From contig DATJFH010000167.1 in the NCBI GenBank assembly GCA_035495815.1, forward strand, positions 1-21,924: a stretch of DNA of 21,924 bases, in the 5' to 3' direction. Numbering within the stretch: the first letter of the stretch is position 1; the number at the start of each line of letters is the position of its first letter. Both the position numbers and the translations under genes were made by a program. The stretch comes from DATJFH01 sp035495815 (GTDB lineage: Bacteria > Acidobacteriota > Terriglobia > Bryobacterales > Bryobacteraceae). The notes under the pieces were generated by a model. The model worked only from the letters and a program-made list of their open reading frames with translations, was not told the DNA's origin and did not search any database. Positions 1-6,800 of this stretch are shown here, piece after piece.

Positions 1-2
1 CG

Positions 3-2654
3 GCGGCTCGTTCGACGCCGCCGATTCGTCCTCCCATCGCGAGCCCGGGCGCGGCTCCCCCGCCCCGTCCGGCCGTGCTGCCGGCCAGACCCTTGCCGGC
101 GGCGCCACGGCCCGGACAGATCATTCAGACGCCTCCGGCGCCGGGGCAGGTACTGCCGTCCCATCCGGCGGGAGGCCCGGCCGCTTCAGCGCCCACGGCG
201 CATCCGGGAGCGGAGTTATCGGGTCCCCGTCAGCCATTCCCGGGCGGACTGCCGGAGGGTTCGCGGGTTCCCGTGATTCCCCGGCCTCCAGTGGTTTCAA
301 AGGCGCCCGGCGCGCCTCCATCCGCCGCCCCGGCAGCCCCCCGGCCTGCAAGTCCGCCGGCCGCCACCGGGGCTCCCGGCTTGCCGGCCGCGCCCCGGCC
401 GCCGCTGCCACCGCGGCCTCCGGCCGGCGCACAGCCCGGCGGACTGAGGCCTCCAACGCGGCCCGGACTGGTCGGCCAACCGGCGCAACGGCCGGTAGTG
501 CCGCCGCGGCCTGACCTGGTGGCGCGACTTTCCCAGCCAAGACCGGCGACGCCCGGACAGCCGGCGTCGCCGCGGCCCGGTGTACCGCTGCGGCCGCAAG
601 GCGCGCCCGTACCGGGACAGCCGATTTACAAGGGACCGGTGCGCACGGGCCAGCCTCTGGTGGGCAGACCCGGTGTGCGTCCGGCGCCCGGGGGCCGTCC
701 CATGGGTCCGCGTCCGATGCATCCCACGTCACGCACTCCCATGGGGGTGGAACCTCCGCCCACGGGGGTCGAACAGCGGCGCCCGCCCAATCAGCGTGGC
801 GCCCGCCCGCAGCGCGGCGAAAGAACGCCGGAGCGGGAAGAGCGAGTGCTGCGCGGCCCGATGCGCCGGGAGTCCCCTGCCGCGCCGCCGCCCATCACCC
901 GCGAGATCACGATTTCCGAGGGCATCACGGTCAAAGAGCTTTCCGAGAAGCTGGACGTGAAGTCCAGCATGGTCATCAAGAAGCTGGTGGACCGCAACAT
1001 CTTCGCAACCATCAACCAGACGCTCGATTCCAAGCTGGCCAATGAGCTGGCCCGTGATTTCGGCGCGTCCGTCAAGACCATCACGTTCGAGCAGGAAGCG
1101 ATGCAGGAAGTGCAGGAGGCCGAGGTCGAAGCCGACCGCGTGAAGCGCGCGCCGGTGGTCACCATCATGGGCCACGTCGATCACGGCAAGACTTCGCTGC
1201 TCGACGCCATCCGGCTCGCCAACGTGGCCGAGAAGGAAGCGGGCGGGATCACGCAGCACATCGGCGCCTATCACGTGGAGAAAAACGGCCGGAAGATCGT
1301 GTTCATCGACACGCCCGGCCACGAAGCGTTCACGCGCATGCGGTCCCGCGGCGCCAAGGTCACCGATATCGTGGTCCTGGTGGTGGCCGCCGACGACGGC
1401 GTCATGCCGCAGACCCTCGAAGCGATCGATCACGCCAGGGCGGCCGGCGCGCCGATCATCGTGGCGGTGAACAAGATCGACAAGGCCAACGCACAGCCCG
1501 AACGCGTCAAGCAGCAGCTTGCCGACCGCGGCCTGCAGCCGGAAGAATGGGGCGGCGACACCGTCATGGTGAACGTGTCCGCCAAGCAGAAGACCAATCT
1601 CGACCTGTTGCTGGAGATGATCCTCCTGGTGGCCGATCTGCAGGACCTGAAGGCCAATCCGGACCGGCCGGCCATGGGCTCGGTTCTCGAAGCCAAGCTC
1701 GACCGCGGACGGGGTCCGGTGGCCACCGTGCTGGTGCGCAACGGCACGCTGCGGGTCGGCGACTATTTCATTTGCGGCCTGGTCTTCGGCAAGGTCCGCG
1801 CCATGCTTGACGACCGCGGCCAGCCGGTTCGCGAAGTGGAGCCGTCCATGCCGGTCGAGGTGCTGGGTCTGGAGTCCCTGCCGGAGGCAGGCGATTCCTT
1901 CCAGGTGGTCACCGACACGGCCAAGGCCAAGCAGATCGTCATCTATCGCGAAGCCAAGGCGCGCGAGCTGGCGATGGCCAAGAACAAGCGGCTTACACTC
2001 GACCAGCTGCATCAGCAGATGCAGGCGGGCGAGGTGAAGGAGCTGCCCATCATCCTCAAGGCGGACGTCAGCGGATCGGCAGAGGTGGTCGCCGAGACGC
2101 TGCAGAAGCTTTCGAACGACAAGGTCAAGATCCGGGTGCTGCACAGCGGAGTCGGCGCCATCACCGAGTCGGATGTGCTGCTGGCCTCGGCTTCGAACGC
2201 GATCATCATCGGCTTCAACGTGCGTCCGGAGCGCAACGCGGCCTCGGTCGCCGAGCAGGAGAAGGTGGACATCCGGCTGCATACGATCATCTACAACCTG
2301 ACCGACGAGATCAAGAAGGCCATGTCGGGCCTGCTGTCCCCGGTCTTCAAGGAGACCTACCGGGGCAAGGCCGAGGTACGGGACACGTTCCGCGTCACCA
2401 AGGTCGGAATGGTGGCCGGCTGTATCGTGCTCGACGGCACGCTGACGCGGTCGAGCGAGGCGCGCGTCTTACGCGACAACGTCGTGATTCATACGGGCCG
2501 TATCGGATCGTTACGGCGATTCAAGGATGACGTCAGTGAAGTCAAGAGCGGCATGGAATGCGGTGTCACTCTGGACAACTTCGGCGATGTCAAACAGGGT
2601 GACATCCTGGAGGCATTCGTGACGGAGAAGGTGGCTGGAGAACTGTTCGCCTAA
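3..2654 (+). CDS. infB: Translation initiation factor IF-2 (5'-truncated by window edge)
   Basis: IF-2 is the GTPase that delivers initiator fMet-tRNA to the 30S subunit and promotes subunit joining in the cytoplasm. The frame is open from base 3 with no stop, so the first GTG (75) is only an internal codon and the true start lies upstream. Counting from base 75, residues 1 to about 275 are a low-complexity Pro/Ala/Arg/Gly-rich region. An IF2_N helical domain follows (about 278-330), then the G domain with P-loop GHVDHGKT (366-373), DTPGHE (about 412) and NKID (about 466), then the IF-2 beta-barrel domains and the fMet-tRNA-binding C-terminus. The catalytic part is complete and canonical. The N-terminal extension is long even for IF-2. 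The DUF503 gene starts on the base after its stop and rbfA follows, the usual infB neighbourhood. Confidence 0.97.
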   Translation, partial: AARSTPPIRPPIASPGAAPPPRPAVLPARPLPAAPRPGQIIQTPPAPGQVLPSHPAGGPAASAPTAHPGAELSGPRQPFPGGLPEGSRVPVIPRPPVVSKAPGAPPSAAPAAPRPASPPAATGAPGLPAAPRPPLPPRPPAGAQPGGLRPPTRPGLVGQPAQRPVVPPRPDLVARLSQPRPATPGQPASPRPGVPLRPQGAPVPGQPIYKGPVRTGQPLVGRPGVRPAPGGRPMGPRPMHPTSRTPMGVEPPPTGVEQRRPPNQRGARPQRGERTPEREERVLRGPMRRESPAAPPPITREITISEGITVKELSEKLDVKSSMVIKKLVDRNIFATINQTLDSKLANELARDFGASVKTITFEQEAMQEVQEAEVEADRVKRAPVVTIMGHVDHGKTSLLDAIRLANVAEKEAGGITQHIGAYHVEKNGRKIVFIDTPGHEAFTRMRSRGAKVTDIVVLVVAADDGVMPQTLEAIDHARAAGAPIIVAVNKIDKANAQPERVKQQLADRGLQPEEWGGDTVMVNVSAKQKTNLDLLLEMILLVADLQDLKANPDRPAMGSVLEAKLDRGRGPVATVLVRNGTLRVGDYFICGLVFGKVRAMLDDRGQPVREVEPSMPVEVLGLESLPEAGDSFQVVTDTAKAKQIVIYREAKARELAMAKNKRLTLDQLHQQMQAGEVKELPIILKADVSGSAEVVAETLQKLSNDKVKIRVLHSGVGAITESDVLLASASNAIIIGFNVRPERNAASVAEQEKVDIRLHTIIYNLTDEIKKAMSGLLSPVFKETYRGKAEVRDTFRVTKVGMVAGCIVLDGTLTRSSEARVLRDNVVIHTGRIGSLRRFKDDVSEVKSGMECGVTLDNFGDVKQGDILEAFVTEKVAGELFA

Positions 2655-2939
2655 GTGCCTGCGATCGGTGTACTGACCCTGGAAATCAGAGTGGAAAATT
2701 CCCACTCGCTAAAAGACAAGCGGCACGTGGTGAAGAGTCTGAAGGACCGGCTCCGGCACAAGTTCAACGTGGCGGTGGCGGAGGTCGACTATCAGGATCT
2801 TTGGCAGCGGGCGCTGGTGGCGGCCGTCACCGTATCTTCCGACCGCGCCCACAGCGAGCGTGTTCTGCAGACTGTGGAACAGGAAGCGTCCGATCTGCTC
2901 GGCCCGCAGCTGATCAGCGCGGTGGTCGAGTGGATGTGA
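2655..2939 (+). CDS. ylxP: DUF503 family protein (YlxP-like)
   Basis: This is a 94-residue DUF503 protein related to Bacillus YlxP. The molecular role is unsettled, but the family sits next to rbfA in many genomes and is suspected to act in ribosome assembly or RNA binding. The sequence begins with the family-typical strand and loop (VLTLEIRVENSHSLKDKRHV), followed by a Lys/Arg-rich helix, the segment AVAEVDYQDLWQRA and a C-terminal helix of the form VLQTVEQEASDLL. The start is a GTG directly after the infB TAA with zero spacing. A GGAG about 14 bases upstream lies inside infB, so translation is probably coupled to infB. The order infB-ylxP-rbfA matches the conserved bacterial operon, which supports the call more than any single residue does. 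Confidence 0.9.
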   Translation: MPAIGVLTLEIRVENSHSLKDKRHVVKSLKDRLRHKFNVAVAEVDYQDLWQRALVAAVTVSSDRAHSERVLQTVEQEASDLLGPQLISAVVEWM

Positions 2940-2952
2940 GAAACCGGTTGTC

Positions 2953-3327
2953 ATGGACGAGAGGCGCATCAAGAGAGTATCGGAGACAGTCAAGGAGGAG
3001 CTGATCGAATTGATCGGCTTCGAGATGTCCGATCCGCGCCTGCTCGCCGTCGAGGTCAGCCAGGTCAATGTTTCACCGGACGGGCGGCACGCGCACGTGC
3101 TGGTCGAGCTGCGGGGCGACGAGCGGGTCCGGCGCGAAGCGCTGGAGGGGCTGGATCATGCGCGTCATTACTTGCGTCATGAACTGGCGCGGCGTCTGAG
3201 CCTGCGCCGGGTCCCCGAACTGCACTTTGAAGCCGACGCGGCCCCGGGGGTGGAGGACCGGATCGAGGTTCTGTTGAGCCGCGCCAGAAAAACTCGCGGT
3301 CAGGACGAAAAACTACCGTCCAAATGA
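2953..3327 (+). CDS. rbfA: 30S ribosome-binding factor A
   Basis: RbfA is a KH-fold protein that binds the immature 30S subunit near the 5' end of 16S rRNA and is needed for late maturation and cold adaptation. The 124-residue product has the family pattern: a basic N-terminal helix (RRIKRVSETVKEEL), the strand LLAVEVSQVNVSPDGRHAHV, then a helix containing LRHELARRLSLRRVPEL and the C-terminal ERxxxLL-like helix (about residues 97-108). Length is normal. It lies 13 bp after the DUF503 gene with no clear Shine-Dalgarno site. Its TGA overlaps the apbE ATG by 4 bp. In many bacteria rbfA is followed by truB or a DHH-family gene; here that place is taken by apbE and haem genes. Confidence 0.93.
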   Translation: MDERRIKRVSETVKEELIELIGFEMSDPRLLAVEVSQVNVSPDGRHAHVLVELRGDERVRREALEGLDHARHYLRHELARRLSLRRVPELHFEADAAPGVEDRIEVLLSRARKTRGQDEKLPSK

Positions 3328-3346
3328 AACAGATTGTGGTAGTTTT
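3309..3346 (+). promoter_or_regulatory. Perfect 9-bp inverted repeat around the rbfA/apbE junction
   Basis: Arms AAAACTACC (3309-3317) and GGTAGTTTT (3338-3346) are exact reverse complements with a 20-base loop that holds the rbfA stop and apbE start. In mRNA this would place the apbE ATG in a hairpin loop. It could modulate translation coupling or act as a weak attenuator; the run GTTTG after it is too poor in T for a confident terminator. Confidence 0.45.
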
Positions 3347-4313
3347 GTTTGTACTGCAGGTTTTTGGGCCGCGGGCCGCCCGGGCCGAGCAACTGCGGCT
3401 GGAGTCGAGCCTGGAGGCGATGGGATCGGCCTATTCCCTGGTGCTTTACGGGGAAGACCGGGCGCGCCTCGAAGCGGCTTCCGAGGAAGCGTTCGACGAG
3501 ACCCGCCGGCTTGACCGGATGCTCTCCAATTACCGGCCGGAGAGCGAATGGAGCGTGGTGAATCGCTACGCCGCGGAGAGGCCGGTGAAGGTGTCGGCGG
3601 AATTGTTCCGGCTGCTTTCGGCGTGCGTGGAGTACAGCCGCCTGAGCGAAGGGGCTTTTGATATTTCCGTAGGTCCCCTGATGAAGGTCTGGGGGTTTTA
3701 CAAGGGCTCGGGGCATCTGCCGCATCGGGCTGAAGTGCGCGGCGTGCTGGCCAGAGTGGGGTATCGCAATATCCTGCTCGACCGGGAGGCGTGCACGGTA
3801 CGTTTCGCCAAGTCGGGAGTCGAACTGGACCCGGGGGGAATCGGGAAGGGCTATGCGGTGGATCGCATGGTGGAGGTTCTGAGGCGGGACGGCATCTCCT
3901 CGGCGCTGGTGTCGGCGTCGGGCAGCAGTATTTTTGCCCTGGGGGCGCCTCCGGGAGAGGCGGGGTGGAAGGTCAGGATTCGTGATCCGAAAAACGAGGC
4001 CAAGACGGTGACGGAAGTGACGCTCAAGAATGAGTCCATGTCCACTTCCGGAAATTACGAGAAATTTTTTCGCGCCGAAGGCAGGATTTACAGCCATATC
4101 ATGGATCCCCGCACCGGGTTTCCGGCGGTTGGGATGCTGTCGGTGTCCGTGATTGCTCCTCTCACGCTGGATAGCGAGGCCTGGGCCAAGCCGTTTTACA
4201 TCAACGGCCGCGATTGGGCGGCCAAACACAAACCAAAAGGATTTCGCGTGTTCCTCTGTCCGGATACAAGCGAATCAGGGACGGGATCATCATCATGCGC
4301 GTGGCTTCAATGA
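3324..4313 (+). CDS. apbE: FAD:protein FMN transferase, exported (ApbE family)
   Basis: ApbE enzymes use FAD to attach FMN covalently to Thr/Ser of flavoproteins, such as Nqr and Rnf subunits, outside the cytoplasmic membrane. The 329-residue product starts with a Sec signal peptide (hydrophobic residues 4-14, likely cleavage after ARA near residue 21). It then shows the family motifs: DPGGIGKGYAVD (169-180), TSGNYEKFF (241-249) and HIMDPRTGFPA (258-268). Two segments differ from the textbook form: the usual GGD stretch reads SASGSS (197-202), and the C-terminal metal-site segment normally like ADALxT reads SEAWAK (284-289). It starts inside the rbfA stop (ATGA) and its end overlaps hemE by 19 bp. 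No flavinylation target is visible nearby, so its substrate is unknown. Confidence 0.88.
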   Translation: MKQIVVVLFVLQVFGPRAARAEQLRLESSLEAMGSAYSLVLYGEDRARLEAASEEAFDETRRLDRMLSNYRPESEWSVVNRYAAERPVKVSAELFRLLSACVEYSRLSEGAFDISVGPLMKVWGFYKGSGHLPHRAEVRGVLARVGYRNILLDREACTVRFAKSGVELDPGGIGKGYAVDRMVEVLRRDGISSALVSASGSSIFALGAPPGEAGWKVRIRDPKNEAKTVTEVTLKNESMSTSGNYEKFFRAEGRIYSHIMDPRTGFPAVGMLSVSVIAPLTLDSEAWAKPFYINGRDWAAKHKPKGFRVFLCPDTSESGTGSSSCAWLQ

Positions 4314-5332
4314 ACAGCCGTTTTCTGGACGCCTGCCGGCGGCGGCCGACCGATGTACGACCCGTCTGGTTCATGCGCCAGGCTGGACGTTACCTGAAAC
4401 AATACCGTGAAATCCGTTCGAAACACGGAATGCTGGAAATGTGCAAGCGTCCGGACCTGGCGGCCACGGTGACGCTCCAGCCGGTGGAGATCCTCGATGT
4501 GGACGCAGCCATCATCTTCGCGGACCTGCTGCTGCCGGTCGAGCCCATGGGCCTGAAGCTGCGGTTCGTGACCGGCGAAGGCCCGGTGATCGACAATCCG
4601 GTCCGGCTGGCGTCGGACGTGGATACCCTGTCGACGGCCAACACGGACGATCTCGGCTATGTGGCCGAAGCCATCCAGACGGTGGTGAAAGCGCTGGCAG
4701 GCAGGGTTCCGGTGATCGGATTTGTCGGCGCCCCGTTCACCATGGCCAGTTACATGATCGAAGGCGGTTCGTCGCGCACCTTCGTCAAGACCAAGCAGAT
4801 GATGTACGGCAACGAGACGTTGTGGCGGCGGCTGATGGGCAAAATCGTGGACGTGATCGCGCCGTTCGCCGCTCTGCAGGTGGCCGCCGGGGCACGCGCC
4901 ATCCAGGTTTTCGACAGCTGGGTGGGCGCCATGGCTCCGGACGACTACGTGCGCTTTGCGGCGCCGTATTCACGCGCCATGATCGAGCGCATCCGGGCCA
5001 CGGGCGTGCCGGTCATTCACTTCGGGACCGGGGCTTCCGGATTCTTCCGCGAGTTGCACGCCGCCGGCGGCGACGTCCTGGGAGTCGACTGGCGCATCAA
5101 CATCGACCAGGCGTGGATGGACATCAGTTACCGGTCCGCCATTCAGGGCAACCTCGACCCGACGATCCTGTTCGCTCCCATGCCGGAGCTGAAGCTGCAC
5201 GTTACCGATCTGCTCAAGCGCACCGGAGGCCGTCCCGGCCATATTTTCAATCTCGGACACGGCATCCTGCCGGAGACGCCGGTGGAGAACGTCAAGGCAG
5301 TGGTCGAGATGGTACGCGAATTCAGACCGTGA
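4295..5332 (+). CDS. hemE: Uroporphyrinogen decarboxylase
   Basis: HemE removes four carboxyl groups from uroporphyrinogen III to give coproporphyrinogen III in haem synthesis. From the chosen ATG the protein has 345 residues, normal for the family. Diagnostic motifs are all present: PVWFMRQAGRYL near residue 28 (substrate-binding arginines), FADLLLPVEPMG (the catalytic Asp region), GAPFTMASYMIEGG, QVFDSW, HFGTG and the C-terminal NLGHGILPETP. The frame is open back to 4214, but homologues begin at the SRFLDACRRRPTD region. ATG 4295 has GGGA 8 bases upstream, while ATG 4310 lacks a ribosome site, so 4295 is preferred. It overlaps the apbE end by 19 bp and is followed 34 bp later by a hemY-type gene, suggesting co-transcription. 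Confidence 0.96.
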   Translation: MRVASMNSRFLDACRRRPTDVRPVWFMRQAGRYLKQYREIRSKHGMLEMCKRPDLAATVTLQPVEILDVDAAIIFADLLLPVEPMGLKLRFVTGEGPVIDNPVRLASDVDTLSTANTDDLGYVAEAIQTVVKALAGRVPVIGFVGAPFTMASYMIEGGSSRTFVKTKQMMYGNETLWRRLMGKIVDVIAPFAALQVAAGARAIQVFDSWVGAMAPDDYVRFAAPYSRAMIERIRATGVPVIHFGTGASGFFRELHAAGGDVLGVDWRINIDQAWMDISYRSAIQGNLDPTILFAPMPELKLHVTDLLKRTGGRPGHIFNLGHGILPETPVENVKAVVEMVREFRP

Positions 5333-5366
5333 AGCGGCCGGCGGATTCGCTTCGGGCCGCGCCGGA

Positions 5367-6710
5367 ATGCTGATCATCGGCGGCGGCATCTCCGGATTGT
5401 CGGCCGCTTACTACCTGGCCAAGGCCGGCGTCTCCTCCACGCTAATCGAAAAACGCCCGCGCCTCGGAGGGGTAATCCAGACCGAGCGGGTCGACGGGTG
5501 TCTGGTGGAAGGGGGACCCGACAGCTTCCTGGCCGTGAAACCCTGGGCGCTCGATCTGATTCGCGAGCTCGGGCTGGAAAGCGAGGTGATCGGCTCGAAC
5601 GATCACCTGCGGAAAACCTTCATACGCCGGAACGGCCGCATGATCGTCATGCCGGACGGCCTGCAGTTTCTGGTTCCCACGCGGATCGCTCCCATCTTCA
5701 CGACGCCGCTGCTGAGCTGGCCGACCAAGGCGCGCATGGCCCTCGAATGCTTCCGCCATCCCCCCGCGTCCCAACGGCCGGACTGCTCGGTTTCCGATTT
5801 TGTGGCCGACCATTACGGGCAGGAGACCGTCGACTACCTGGCCGAGCCTCTGCTGGCCGGCGTTTACGGCGGCGCGCCCGAATCGCTGAGCGTGGCCAGC
5901 GTACTGCCGCGCTTCGTCGACCTGGAGACGAAATACGGAAGCCTGTCGAGAGGGATGCTGGCCGAGAAGAAGCGGGCCGCAGCCGGTCCGTCCCAACCCA
6001 TCTTCCGCACGTTGAAGAGCGGGCTCGGCAGCCTGGTCGAAGCGATTCGGAAGTCGACCGAGCGGCGCGTAACGATAGTGCATGGGGAAGCGGAAGCGCT
6101 GGAGAGAATGGCGGGCGGATACAGAGTCCGCGTCGCGGGAGAGTGGATCGAGTCCGGACGTGTGACCCTGGCCTGCGAATCGCACGGAGCCGCGCCCTTG
6201 ACGCGGACGATCGATCAGGAGCTGTCGGACATTCTGGCGATGGTGGAGTACAGCTCCTCGACAGTGATCGCGCTCGGATTCGACCCGGGCAGCTTTTCGC
6301 GGCCGCCGGAGGGCTTCGGATTCCTGGTGCCGCGCCGGGAGCGCCGCCGGCTGGTGGCCTGCACTTTCATGCACACCAAGTTTCCGCTCCGCGCTCCGGA
6401 GAAGAAGGTCTTTTTGCGCTGCTTCCTCGCGGGCGCGGAAGACGAGCCGGCTGTGCTGCCGGCGGTTCTGGAAGAACTCCGGGAGATGATCGGGCTGACC
6501 GGCCCGCCGCTATTCTCCCGTGTTTATCGATGGCCGCGTTCCATGGCGCAGTACACGGTGGGACATCAGGGGCGGGTGAAAGCGATCGAAGGCCGTTTGA
6601 AACAACATCCTGGACTGTTTCTGGCAGGCAACGCGTATCACGGGATCGGAATTCCGGACTGCATTCGCATGGGTAAGCAGGTCGCCGAGCGCATCCATTC
6701 CCCATCTTGA
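5367..6710 (+). CDS. hemY: Oxygen-dependent proto-/coproporphyrinogen oxidase (HemY type)
   Basis: This is a FAD-dependent oxidase that aromatises a porphyrinogen late in haem synthesis. The 447-residue protein has an N-terminal dinucleotide-binding fold, IIGGGISGLSAAYYL (residues 3-17), with Glu28 ending the second strand (TLIEKRPRLGG). It ends with the family signature AGNAYHGIGIPDCIRMGKQV. The middle carries EGGPDSF and a porphyrin-binding region including PLLAGVYGG. ATG 5367 is the only usable start, since codons between it and hemE contain no start. Whether it oxidises protoporphyrinogen IX (classical route) or coproporphyrinogen III (coproporphyrin route) cannot be told from sequence alone. 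hemH or hemQ would help to decide, and neither is in the window. It is probably the last gene of the run that begins at infB. Confidence 0.92.
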   Translation: MLIIGGGISGLSAAYYLAKAGVSSTLIEKRPRLGGVIQTERVDGCLVEGGPDSFLAVKPWALDLIRELGLESEVIGSNDHLRKTFIRRNGRMIVMPDGLQFLVPTRIAPIFTTPLLSWPTKARMALECFRHPPASQRPDCSVSDFVADHYGQETVDYLAEPLLAGVYGGAPESLSVASVLPRFVDLETKYGSLSRGMLAEKKRAAAGPSQPIFRTLKSGLGSLVEAIRKSTERRVTIVHGEAEALERMAGGYRVRVAGEWIESGRVTLACESHGAAPLTRTIDQELSDILAMVEYSSSTVIALGFDPGSFSRPPEGFGFLVPRRERRRLVACTFMHTKFPLRAPEKKVFLRCFLAGAEDEPAVLPAVLEELREMIGLTGPPLFSRVYRWPRSMAQYTVGHQGRVKAIEGRLKQHPGLFLAGNAYHGIGIPDCIRMGKQVAERIHSPS

Positions 6711-6759
6711 ATTGTGCTCCATTCGTGTGCGTTCGCGGGACGGCGGAAGTCCGCCCCTC

Positions 6760-6789
6760 TTGACACATCAAACAAGTAAAATGGATACA
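6760..6789 (+). promoter_or_regulatory. Possible sigma-70 promoter for the cytochrome/DUF1501 pair
   Basis: A perfect TTGACA (6760-6765) is followed after 18 bases by GATACA (6784-6789), a weak -10 match. It lies in the 90-bp gap after hemY, the first real gap in the plus-strand run. The predicted start would be only a few bases before the ATG at 6801, and no Shine-Dalgarno site is visible, so the message could be nearly leaderless. TAAAAT (6777-6782) is a better -10 but sits only 11 bases from TTGACA. Confidence 0.35.
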
Positions 6790-6800
6790 GCATTGTAATT

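Noticed and set aside
729..2282. 517-codon open frame antisense to infB
   Set aside because: It mirrors the GC-rich infB coding strand, is rich in His/Leu/Asp/Arg as expected for a shadow frame, and matches no family; infB is unambiguous.
4214..4294. Longer hemE start
   Set aside because: The extra 27 residues are encoded inside apbE, match nothing in HemE, and the start at 4295 has a ribosome site.
5442..6374. 310-codon open frame antisense to hemY
   Set aside because: HemY motifs on the plus strand are clear; the antisense product is low in family features.
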